NCBI GenBank assembly: GCA_019914945.1
Contig: CM034109.1
Span: forward strand, 9,230,479 to 9,294,478
Reading direction: 5' to 3'
From: Typha latifolia
Taxonomy: Eukaryota; Streptophyta; Magnoliopsida; Poales; Typhaceae
DNA: 64,000 nucleotides
Below, piece after piece: positions 11,798 through 21,841 of this stretch. The notes beneath the pieces were generated by a model. That model ran no database searches. It was not told the DNA's origin and was given only the letters and a program-made list of their open reading frames with translations. Within the stretch, counting starts at the first letter, position 1; the number at the start of each line of letters is the position of its first letter. The position numbers were made by a program, and so were the translations under genes.

Positions 11798-13550
11798 TTA
11801 TGCCAACTTCAACAACTCATCGCATAAAACTTTGGAGTGCTCCTTTTCCGCACAACGCAGCATCAATCTAATGCCCTGCTTAGGCGCCGGTGGCTTGAGA
11901 TAGATTGCAAAAGGTATAGTATTGGCATCATCATTCAAAGTGAAGACAAAGCTCGGCGCTCCCCATCCATAGTCCACCTCATTAAACCCAAGACTGGTCC
12001 AATCCGACACAGCCAAATTCCCATAACCGCATGGCATGTTATAGTGGGTATCCTTGAGTCCACCCATCATCCAATCCACAAACCTAGTTTTGAATGCCTC
12101 TTTAGCATCTCTTATCAAGCTCACAACTTCAACAAGCGAAGTTTTATTAATCTCGTTGATACTTTTGGCCATTGCAATTGGATACACGCAGTTCCCGTAG
12201 TATCCATTGACGGAGGGCAGTATGTCATGCAGTAAGTGGCGAGTGCTAGCCGTGACGTTAAGGCGGACTTCGTCGTCGGGCTTTAGGCTTGAACTTATCG
12301 CCTTCGCTCGGCATTTCCAGAGCATGGCGGTCACGACGTCGAAGGTAGAACACCATTGGTTGGTGTCGCGGGTGAACTCGTCCTTGATGTTGCTGATGCT
12401 TTGCTGGGAGATCTCAACAATGGAGGTCTCGAGCTTCAACACCGTGAAGGATGGTGACGGGCCGTGGGGTGGTTTGGGTGGGTCGGGGATGGATTCTCTG
12501 GACCAGACTGGCGGAGTAGTGGGCTTTGGGAATCTTCTCGCCATCTCGCCTACTGCTTTCATGAACTGGGCGGCTCCCTGGCCGTCGAATACTGTGTGGC
12601 TGAAGCAAATGCCGACGGTGAATCCACCGCAGGTGAATTCTGTGACCTGAGAGTAGTGGAGAAGTTGGCATAAGTGTGAGAGTTTGAGTAGTATAATCTT
12701 GTGTTCATAAGATGAAATGATCATGTCATCCTAAGTTCGAATCCACCAGAGAAAACCATAAACATTCACCCAATTAGTTCAGAGCCCATGAAATCTTGCT
12801 TGCACTGTGGAATGAGCTATAAGACTGTTAATTAGATCGGAAATATAGTTAATTACATCTTAAACCCAGTATTGTTACGAATTTGCAGTTTACGCTCTAT
12901 CTTTTGAATATTTATTTCGAGCTCTATTGGTACTTTTTCGTTAGTCTCATAAAATCCAAAATATGGGGCTCAAACTGTAATTTGAAAAGGTAATGTGTAA
13001 ATTGTAAATGATTAAATATAGGGTGTAAAATTGTAACAATGGCATTCTCAGATCAAACGCATATAGAAGAACTCGACAATCCATGGCATCAAACAATAAA
13101 ATCTTGCAACCAAAGCCACATCTGTAACAAAATTTGCCTCACCTGAGCCAAAAGAATACAATCCTCAATCTTCACATCCTTGGGAGGATGAGGAAGCAGC
13201 TCCTCCTTCGGGATCCTAAGTGGCCGGTCCAATTGATTAACATCTTCGAGGCTACAATTCGCCGAGGCCTCGACGAACCAAATCCCTTCTCCGCTGCACT
13301 CGATCTCGGGCTCGCCCGGATTGGACTCCACGATCCTCCCTGCCACCGGGTAGTAGTAGACCAGAGCCTTCGCGAACGCCTCCTTGATGGCGTTCGTGGG
13401 CTCTTGTCCATGGCGAAAGACTTGGATGAATTCGACGGTGACTCTCGGTGCTGCGGTCTTGTCTATGGAGGAGAGGGGGAGAGTGGAGGATGGGGTTGGA
13501 GCGGAAGGGGGGATGAGAAATGGGGAGGATTTGGTTACCGAGTAGCTCAT
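11798..13550 (-). CDS. BAHD-family acyl-CoA-dependent acyltransferase, two exons, 418 aa
   Basis: Exon 1 is 13550-13143 and exon 2 12646-11798. The intron is GT-AG in phase 0 (LLAQ | VTEF), the conserved intron position of many BAHD genes. The product has the catalytic motif HTVFD (HXXXD) at residues 153-157 and DYGWG at 361-365, a variant of the usual DFGWG structural motif. BAHD enzymes are cytosolic and move acyl groups from CoA thioesters onto alcohols or amines of specialised metabolites. The N-terminal YYYPVAGRI stretch and overall pattern resemble the benzyl alcohol benzoyltransferase / taxane acetyltransferase-like clade, but substrate cannot be told. At 418 residues it is slightly short for the family (usually 430-460) with no obvious gap. 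The start ATG at 13550 gives a family-typical N terminus. Confidence 0.9.
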
Positions 13551-13787
13551 GGTGGTGGTGATGGGGGGTTTGGGGATGGAGGAATCGGGAGGTTTGATTT
13601 AAGGGTGGAAGAAAGCTGTGGAGTTACGAAATCTGGGATTGTAGTCTTGTAGATTGGTCAGCAGCCATTGTTGATCTTCTATTGCTGCCTTCAATCTTTG
13701 AGCTTTCACTTTCACTCATTTCCCATTTGCGTCTCATTTTAGACTACTTTAGAGCTAATGCAACCTTGTATTGTCTTTTGCTCTATT

Positions 13788-13832
<45 letters not shown>

Positions 13833-16068
13833 GTTAATATTGCATCTCCTAGTACAATAGACCCTAGCAAGGAAAAGGTAAGAGTAATAGAGCAGTACCT
13901 TTCATGTCACTGACAAATTAAAGTAATTTTTAAAAAACAATATATGCAGGACCTTTATAAATTATAAGTATTAGAATATAAAAATATAAAAATTATTATT
14001 CTCTAATAATTTAAAATTTTAAAATAATTTGATAAACTAATATAGCATCAAAGTCAAATTTTGCTAAGAGGAAAGCCTCCCCACCAACAGGAACGCTTTT
14101 ATAGTGGAGGAGAAAGATGGATTTACTCGTACAAAAGCCTTCACAAAAATTAAAGTTAATGACCCCACACTTCCAATGTTACTATCAGATATGCCAAAAA
14201 GCAACCACACAATAACTCGATTAATTAATCTTATTTTATAGTTTTAATTAGATATAAAAAAACAATAAAAAGATTTTTGTTTACTAAACCAGCTTAAGAG
14301 TCTCTTAATTAGTTCACAAAAATTTTTAAACTCCAAATAAATAAAGTTTAAAAAAGAATAGCAGAGAGCTAGAACCCAAGACTTAATTTAGAGAGGGAGG
14401 CAGTTGTTGAGATGATGGCTAATAGATTAGCTTTGAATTTTCCTGAAGACCCAAATATTCATGGCCTCCTTCTAGATAGACGAGAGGACTACGAAAGCTA
14501 ATGGAGAAGGTGCGAAGAGAGCAAGCCATCCAAACAGGCTATTCGGGCTGGAGATAGTTGCAATCTCGACTTGGAAAGATGTATTTAACAATGCTTTAAA
14601 ACATAAATTATTATGGATTTAAAGTCCACTTTAGATATATAACCATAACCAGTTTGCTTTGAAATTATTTCTTCTTTTTTTTCTATCCTCTATTAGAGAA
14701 TATTATTCTATAATAGAAAGCAGTCATCAAATTATCCCTACTTTAAATTAAAAATATTGTTTAAAATATTTCATGTATAAGCCCAATTATAGTTTTTTTT
14801 TTTTTAGAAAAAAATAACTCGCTCTCCTCTTTTCTTTTACACATATATCATTCCATAATTTAAAAGTATAAATTTATAAAAGAAATAAGAAGACTCTAAT
14901 TTAAATTTATATATCAAATGAAGAACATGACTTAATTTTTTACTTATTGTTTGTACTTTACCTACACGCAATCGATATAGTAAAAATGCATTTAGTAATT
15001 AGGCCAATCCCAAAGGGCCGGCCTGCATGGAATCCCAAATAAGCCCAATTAGTAAGGCTAAATTTGTCGACATTGTTCCCAAACTTGCAGTAATTGATCA
15101 TACCAATGAGTACAAGAAATATAAGTTGGAATTTTATTTTAAAATCTAGATGATGGCTTGTTAAGCATAAACACCAACAGTAAGATATTTCCAGGATTAA
15201 AACCTTTCTTTTCTTGGAAGGTAATTAGAAGTGTATAACTATACATATATATAGCAGATAGATGATTTATGGACATAAATTGTAAGATAAGCTCTTAAGA
15301 TATTGCGAAGATAACATGCCATGCCAAACTTCTCTTTCATCATAAATAGAAATTTTATTGCAATTTTGAGTCTTCGAGGGGATCCAAACTCTAATTGAGT
15401 TGCTCATCCATCTAATGTTTGTCACAAAGTGATTCACCTATGAGGAGTTGTACTTAGCTTTCATGAAGAAAAAAGAACCGGGGGGATTTTAGTTAGGGAT
15501 CGGAGATGTTGATCACCATCACCACCAACTCTCCCCCCCCTTTGGATAAATGGTCAATGTTGCAGTTCATCAACAAAACGTTGAACCGTACTCAATGCGT
15601 TTCTTTTTCCCCTTTGTTTTCTAACCATTTCATCACAAGTTTAAGTCTCGCACCATCTACCTCTATTAAATTGGGCTCAAAGAGTAGAAGCTTATTACTA
15701 AATTGTTACAAAGTGGTTTGAGCTAATAGGTTTGATTCATTTCAACCAACATAATTCGATGGTACTGCCTTAAATAATCAAGATTTGGATTCATATAAAC
15801 AAATTTAAATTAAATTAAATTAAATTAAACCCCGTATGGTGGATTCAGGGGGGAAATTTTGAACAATCCAATCACAATAAAGAAGGCCAGGTCAAGCAAG
15901 CGCGAAGAGTACTATATCTTGCATGAGATGGCAACGTTGGTTTGCAAGTTTGGTGAGTTAGCTCATCCATCCTCTCCTCTCTCCCTCCCTCCCTCTCTCC
16001 CACCTCACAACTTCACAATATCAAACTCACATCCTTTAACCCACCCTCCCATTTTCGTGCCCTCCTCC
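13551..16068. other. Gene-free spacer between the divergently transcribed BAHD and ABCG genes
   Basis: The two genes diverge, so both promoters lie here. A (CT)n tract sits at 13791-13829 and an (AAATT)n run at about 15805-15828. A pyrimidine-rich leader (about 15970-16065) immediately precedes the ABCG start. The remainder is AT-rich with no convincing coding frame. Confidence 0.5.
13791..13829. repeat. (CT)n microsatellite
   Basis: An uninterrupted CT dinucleotide run of about 39 bp lies 240 bp upstream of the BAHD start codon, which is on the other strand. Confidence 0.95.
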
Positions 16069-17877
16069 ATGGAGCTGCCAGTAAGATCGCCCGAACCTCG
16101 CGCCACACGAAAAGCTCAATATCGGATCGAAACCAAGTCATTGTCTTACGAATTATCGTCGAATGTCGGGCATTTTGCCTGGCCAGGCCAGGCCGTCGAG
16201 ACTAAGAGTCATGGTAGGATCATACTAAAGAGAGTGAGCTGCGAGATACCGCCAGGCGAACTGGTGGCGATCGTTGGCCCGAGCGGCGCGGGTAAGACGA
16301 CGCTGCTCTCGGTGCTCGCCGGGGTGATCCACCCGAGCGAAGTCACCGGCGAGATCCTCGTCAACGGCCGCCAGATGGACACATCCCGGTTCCGCCGCGT
16401 GTCGGGTTACGTCACCCAGGACGACGCGCTCTTCCCATTGCTGACGGTGGAAGAATCGCTCCTATACAGCGCGAGGCTAAGGCTCCGGTGTGCGAGCAGT
16501 GCCGAGTCGTCGAGCCGAGTCAGGGACCTGCTGTCCGAGTTGGGGCTGAGCCACGTGGCCGGGTCAAGGATCGGCAGCGGCCACGGATCCCGAGGCATAT
16601 CGGGGGGCGAGAGGCGGCGGGTATCGATCGGGGTGGACCTGGTGCACGACCCGAGCGTGCTGCTGCTCGACGAGCCCACGTCCGGGTTGGACTCGGGCTC
16701 GGCGCTCCACGTCCTCACCATGCTCAAATCCATGGCGAGCGTCCACGGGAAGACCATCGTCCTCACCATCCATCAACCCGGATTCCGAATCTTAGAGCTC
16801 CTCGATCGGGTCATCCTCCTCTCCGACGGCGAGCTTCGACACCAGGGCCCGGTCTCGCTCCTCTCGAGCCGACTCACCGAGTCGGGCCACCGCATCCCTC
16901 CTCACGTCAACGTGATGGAATTCGCCATGGACTCGTTGGCTACTCTGCCACTACCACCAGACGCCACAAAACTTTCTCTCGGAGAATTCATGAAGATCAA
17001 GATTCCGAAGCCCACCACGAAAGAAGACCGAGTCTTCTACGCAAATTCGCGCGGCGGCGAGGTCTGCATCCTCACCGAGAGGTTCTTCAAGAATGTATCA
17101 AGAACTAGGCAGCTCTTCACTGCGAGGATGATCCAATCCTTAGTCGCTGGCGTTGGACTCGGAACCGTGTTCATGAACGTAAATGATCTCCAAGCCAGAG
17201 TAGGCTTCTTCGCCTTCACTCTCACCTTCTTGCTCTCCTCAACCACCGAAGGCCTGCCAATCTTTCTCCAAGAGAGAAGAATCTTACAAAGGGAGACATC
17301 AAGAGGAGCTTACAGAGTCTCTTCTTACGTCATAGCCAATGCACTCGTCTTCCTGCCATTCCTCTTAGCTGCTGCTATTCTCTACACCATCCCAGTGTAC
17401 TGGCTTGTTGGGCTAAGGAGAGAAATGGGGAGATTCCTCTACTTCTCCTTGGTGGTTTGGCTAGTGATGCTTATGGCTAGCTCTTTCGTGGCATGCTTCA
17501 GTGCATTGGTTCCAAACTTCATCATGGGCAATTCGGTCATTGCAGGGCTCATGGGGTCCTTCTTCCTCTTCTCCGGCTACTTCATCTCGGAGCATAACAT
17601 CCCGAGGTACTGGATCTTTATGCACTACTTGAGCTTGTTCAAGTACCCATTCGAGGCCTTTGTCTTGAACGAGTATGGAGGGGCAAATGGGAGGAAGGAA
17701 TGTTTAGACATGGAGGAGGTGGGGTGTGTCCTTGATGGAGGGATGTTCTTGCGACAGCAAGGGTTGGAGGAATCTCAGAAATGGAGCAATCTTTTGGTGA
17801 TGTTTGTATTCATATGTGGGTATAGGATCCTCTGTTTTGTTTTCCTCTGGTTCAGATGTTACAGGATGAGAAGATGA
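16069..17877 (+). CDS. ABCG10: ABC transporter G family half-transporter, ABCG10-like, 602 aa, intronless
   Basis: The product has the reverse ABCG order, nucleotide-binding domain then membrane domain. Walker A GPSGAGKTT is at about residues 70-78 and the signature ISGGERRR at about 177. The Walker B region LLLDEPTSGLDS is at about 198, followed by TIHQPG. The membrane half contains FLLSSTTEGLPIFLQ, YRVSSYVIANALVFLPFL, CFSALVPNFIMGNSVIAG and HYLSLFKYPFEAF, hallmarks of the plant ABCG1/5/10-type clade. The MELPV start, the tail GLEESQKWSNL and the final RCYRMRR match my memory of Arabidopsis ABCG10. I chose the ATG at 16069 because it gives the family N terminus; the frame is open further upstream only from a non-ATG codon. 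The protein probably acts as a dimer at the plasma membrane, exporting lipid- or phenylpropanoid-related molecules. That role is inferred from the family. Confidence 0.93.
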   Translation: MELPVRSPEPRATRKAQYRIETKSLSYELSSNVGHFAWPGQAVETKSHGRIILKRVSCEIPPGELVAIVGPSGAGKTTLLSVLAGVIHPSEVTGEILVNGRQMDTSRFRRVSGYVTQDDALFPLLTVEESLLYSARLRLRCASSAESSSRVRDLLSELGLSHVAGSRIGSGHGSRGISGGERRRVSIGVDLVHDPSVLLLDEPTSGLDSGSALHVLTMLKSMASVHGKTIVLTIHQPGFRILELLDRVILLSDGELRHQGPVSLLSSRLTESGHRIPPHVNVMEFAMDSLATLPLPPDATKLSLGEFMKIKIPKPTTKEDRVFYANSRGGEVCILTERFFKNVSRTRQLFTARMIQSLVAGVGLGTVFMNVNDLQARVGFFAFTLTFLLSSTTEGLPIFLQERRILQRETSRGAYRVSSYVIANALVFLPFLLAAAILYTIPVYWLVGLRREMGRFLYFSLVVWLVMLMASSFVACFSALVPNFIMGNSVIAGLMGSFFLFSGYFISEHNIPRYWIFMHYLSLFKYPFEAFVLNEYGGANGRKECLDMEEVGCVLDGGMFLRQQGLEESQKWSNLLVMFVFICGYRILCFVFLWFRCYRMRR

Positions 17878-18207
17878 GAGTGAAGCTACTAGCTCTTGGT
17901 TTAATTTCTTTCTGAGCTTTGTTTATATAATTCTTATTGTCTAATGTTCACTGTTAATCAATTTATTTATGTGACAGAGTGCCAATAAGAGAGTTCATTA
18001 ATTGAGCTTACTCCCAAGTAGATTCTATTTCTTATGCAATTAATCCTCATTGTATGAGTCGAATTTAAAAGAAAAAAAAAACTAAATCGCTATTAGGAAG
18101 CAACTGGCATACTAATAAATTACTACAATTCGTTCCTCAAAATAAACCCTTCTCTCGTACTTCTAACCCATCTCTTCAAGAAAAGAAGTTAAAAACTTAA
18201 AAAGGCC

Positions 18208-18426
18208 TCAACGGTGCGTTGGCCAGAGGAAGGCGCCGACGGCGAACTCTCTCTTTTCCACGAGATCGCCGGTGACCGGAAGGCCGTACTGGGCGAGGAG
18301 GCAGTCGAGCCTCCACTCGGGCATCGCCTCGTAGTCTGGCTTCGTGTACCTCGGGTAGTGCACCGGCATCTGGAAATCGCCGCACCGGCCGTCCGCCTTC
18401 GTCGGCTTCTTCGCCACCGGCTCCAT
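18208..18426 (-). CDS. Small DUF7722-like protein, 72 aa
   Basis: The single-exon ORF encodes MPVHYPRYTKPDYEAMPEWR, then LDCLLAQYGLPVTGD and EKREFAVGAFLWP. This pattern (MPxHYPRYxKxDYExMxEWxLDxLLxxYGL, then GAFLWP) is a widespread family of small plant proteins of unknown function, which I recall as DUF7722. The reading frame was chosen over two overlapping frames because only this one gives the conserved sequence. Coding is GC-rich. A TATAAATA on the minus strand at 18472-18465 lies about 40 bp upstream of the ATG. Confidence 0.85.
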   Translation of the reverse strand: MEPVAKKPTKADGRCGDFQMPVHYPRYTKPDYEAMPEWRLDCLLAQYGLPVTGDLVEKREFAVGAFLWPTHR

Positions 18427-18464
18427 CTGTCGTACATCTATGCTCGATTCTCTCAGTGGCCATT

Positions 18465-18472
18465 ATTTATAG
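18465..18472 (-). promoter_or_regulatory. TATA box of the DUF7722-like gene
   Basis: TATAAATA on the minus strand lies about 40 bp before the ATG at 18426. This implies a very short leader. Confidence 0.55.
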
Positions 18473-18479
18473 AGGCGTA

Positions 18480-21344
18480 GGAACGGAGAGGGGATGGATG
18501 GTATCCGTCGTCGGAGTTGGAAACGCCAATTGCCAAAACTAGCCCCTTAGTCTGCTCGTAAAAGGAAACTACTGGCAAACAGCCAATAAATTTCTGCCGA
18601 GTACCGAACGCAAAGTATTCCCGCGATCAGTCTCAGCAGACTTTCGGAAACTTTCCTTTTGCTGGAACATCGGCACTTGGGCCGGCCAATAACATCTCCG
18701 AGATAAGGTCAGACAAAAAATCTAGACGGTCGGAAATTCCTCATCAAAGATATTGAAAAATAAGGTCGCAGGTGGGCAGCCCAAAGTTTTGGGGTATTGG
18801 GCCAGATCGCTGCTAATGCGGCCTCTTAGAATTACCAGTTAAGTCTTGGGCTCGGTAAATTTATTTGTATTAAAAGTAAAGAAAGAATTGTATTAAGAGT
18901 AAATTACAATCACACCTCATGAATAATCTCACACTGACACCCTTTGACGTAAAAACTATGTTGAATTGGGAGCTGATTATAAGTCAGTTGGACTAAACTT
19001 TACATGCCACGGAAAATGTCGGGTCAGCTATCCGTATTTTTTATATTTTATATTTTAGGCTGATATATTTTTTATGGATTCAAGAAATAAATTTAATTTA
19101 AATATGTTGAGTTTTATATTTTCATGCAAAAATGGGTATACTAGTATTTGAATTCATAATCTCTGCTTTTGATATTATATTAACTCACTAACTATTTTAA
19201 AAATTATATTTTACATTCTAACGTGAATAGCACATGTTCAACAACATTACGAGTTTTGCGTACAACATTGTTATAGAGGACGATGGAGATGCCGATGCTA
19301 AGGACAAAGGAGGATGGAGATGCTGGCAAGGACGATGGCTAGAGTGTTGTTCCCGATGTTGAGAATGACTCAATAATTAAGTTTGAGGTCGACAAGGAAG
19401 AAGAGAAGGATTGTGATGTTGGCAATTACATTCAACACTGGGAGGTTTTGCTTTGGCAATATCAAGTCAATGCCACTTAATCATGAGTAAAAATGTTATC
19501 TTACTCGGTCCAATTCTTGGTGTCTTCATATATTAAATTTTCATAGTTTAGGTGCTCTAGTGTAAAAAAGAGGCTAATCATGATCTACGAAGGCCCTCTC
19601 TCAAGTATAATAATGATCTACGAGACAAGTAGTGTCCCCTAGCCAATTTGCTACTTAGTTGGCTCGACAATAAGTATGGGAGATCAAAGAAGAGGGAAAA
19701 TAAGAAAGTAGTGACAACATTCTTCGGAGGATGATAGCAAACAGCCCAAGGAAGCCTAAGTAGGTCATTGAGGGTGTTCACCAGCCAATGAGAATTAGAT
19801 TCAACCAAAAGATGTGACCCAAAACAAAGAGTGCTTTCCTCGGGGTGATAACCTTCGCCATGAGGGTGGACCTAAAGGTAGCATAACAGTTACTAGTAAA
19901 AAAAAAGGTAAACCAAGATTAGATTGCAAAATAAATTCTACGCCACCGAGATATGTCAACAATGCAAAAGGAGTTATCGGCATGTAGTTTAAGCACGCTA
20001 GGAGGCGATGGATATCACTATTATGAGCTAAGAAGAAAGTGCATCTCGGACTTGGCCCATAGGCTTATCTTATTTATTCTTATGAAATATAAAGTGAATT
20101 TATAATTTTGAATTGAGAAGAAGAACTCTTTGATGCAACTTTTAGGAATATAGTAATAAATAATAATAAAAAATGACTCAGAAGGACAACAGTTTGAGGT
20201 AGGAGTAGGAATTGGCTTAGGTAGTTGATAATTTATAAATAGGTTAGTTAAGTCAACATTGATCATAACAAAGGCGATTGAACAAATCAGAGTCCAACTT
20301 GATGATTTATTTCTGTATCCATAGGAGTAGAATATATTATTATTGACTTGAATGCATAAAAATTGACATTTGGAGACACGGCGGATTGACTCCGTCGAGT
20401 CGACGACTTCTCGAATTGGAAGTTGGAACAGAGAGCATTCCAAATTTAGGTGGCAACTAAAATACTGCCAAGTGGGCGCCCCAATGTAAGGTGATTTTTT
20501 CCTACAGCAGGAGGTGCACGCGATCCCCTCTCCCATAAGTGGGTCACTGGAGTAGGATGCGATATTGCTATAATGATCGCCTTTTGGCAGGAGAAGTGGA
20601 TGGCCGGTCAAGACTTAGATGGCACGTAACGACCTCCGAAGCGACCCGTTCAACAACTCCACACGTGGCGATCATCCATTTGGTGCCGCGCTGCTTGGTC
20701 GTTACTATTTTCGCGCGTCGTGCAAATCCAACCGCCCCGACGATCGAGAAATTCCGACCCTCAGAGAAATTTTCAACAAAAAAAAAAAAAAATACATAAA
20801 AGCTGATAAATTATTATTATTATTATTAATTATTTTTAATGTTAATTTTTCAACGAAAAGAAAAGGGTGGTCCAAACTAATGATACACCAGCCTATCTCA
20901 CAGGGTGTTATGATAGGTCCCCAGACCTAATCCTACACCAGCAGTTGGCCTGCAACATCCGGTGGTCCGCCACCTTCTAGGCGTCTAGCATTTAACTTTA
21001 TATTTATTCTATATTCCTAAAGAGAAATGTACGAAAAATGAGAATATTCAGAAGGAGTCATGCTCGAAGCGGTTATAAAATTGGTGCAGGGGAACATTCT
21101 TTCCATGTTATCAATCAATAATGAGCTTCTAACTTGTAACTTGTAAGAATAATATATGTAAATAACCAACCCCCTCCCCTGTCTAATTAAAAAATATTGA
21201 AAAAGAAAACAACACACGATCTTAGTCCAAATGAAACGCGCGTCGTGGTTTCTTTTCCTACAAAAAGCCGCCAGGTGTGAAGCGTAGGATCGATCCATCG
21301 CACGTACCGTCGTCTCCTTCACTACTTTCCAAATTAACCCTTCT
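18480..21344. other. Gene-poor region, possible decayed repeat DNA
   Basis: No ORF here resembles a known protein. Around 19230-20050 and 20380-20620 base composition is more balanced than in the surrounding AT-rich DNA and several short frames overlap. That could be the remains of a retroelement, but no gag, integrase or reverse transcriptase motif and no terminal repeats were seen. 20770-20850 is an A-run plus (TTA)n. Confidence 0.35.
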
Positions 21345-21841
21345 TTGTTGTTTTTGTTTTATTTTTATTTTATTTTTTTTCCCTTCCGTTTCTCTTGGAT
21401 GTTCCATTCCTTGATTTCTACGTCAAATTATAGAAGATCAAGCCTGATTCCCTCTTTGATTCCTCTCGAAGCCTTCAAACGCGAGCCGGGATTTTTGGGA
21501 GCCGCACGATTTTGTTGCAAGAATCCGGTACGAGTTTGCTTGGCTGCATGCAGTTCTATGATTCCATTTTAATTCGTTGATTTCTTTCGGGGATGTAATT
21601 AAATTCGGAAGTTTTTCTATACAAATCCATAGGAAGCGGTTTCTCATGAACCAGGAAAAGTTGAACATGTTAATTGAAAGACGTTTGACTTTTTTTCTTT
21701 GTTGATTCTTATATGGGAGTTGTAAGTTTTTGTGCAAATTAATTGATATTTGCTGCATGAATCTCGTTCTTTATTTTAGGAGAAGAGAGAAAGAAGAAGA
21801 GAGAATTAAGTTTCCATCCTCAATCTATCAACTGATAGGGG
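21345..21841 (+). other. 5' leader of the kinase-like gene, probably with an untranslated-region intron
   Basis: A plausible donor (CCG|GTACGAGTTTG, intron from 21528) and acceptor (TTTATTTTAG|GAGAAG, ending 21780) bracket T-rich sequence just before the ATG at 21842. The exact transcription start is not visible. Confidence 0.4.

Noticed and set aside
11837..12673. Plus-strand ORFs over the BAHD gene
   Set aside because: They are antisense to exon 2 and show no family pattern; the minus strand has the HXXXD motif and valid splicing.
15859..16068. In-frame N-terminal extension of the ABCG protein
   Set aside because: It begins at a non-ATG codon, and the stretch is low-complexity leader (CT-rich). 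The MELPV start fits the family.
16407..17108. Long overlapping ORFs inside the ABCG gene on both strands
   Set aside because: Shadows of a GC-rich coding sequence. Only the 16069-17877 frame gives transporter motifs.
19230..20620. Possible LTR retrotransposon
   Set aside because: No terminal repeats, primer-binding site or polymerase/integrase motifs are visible; left as unrecognised DNA.
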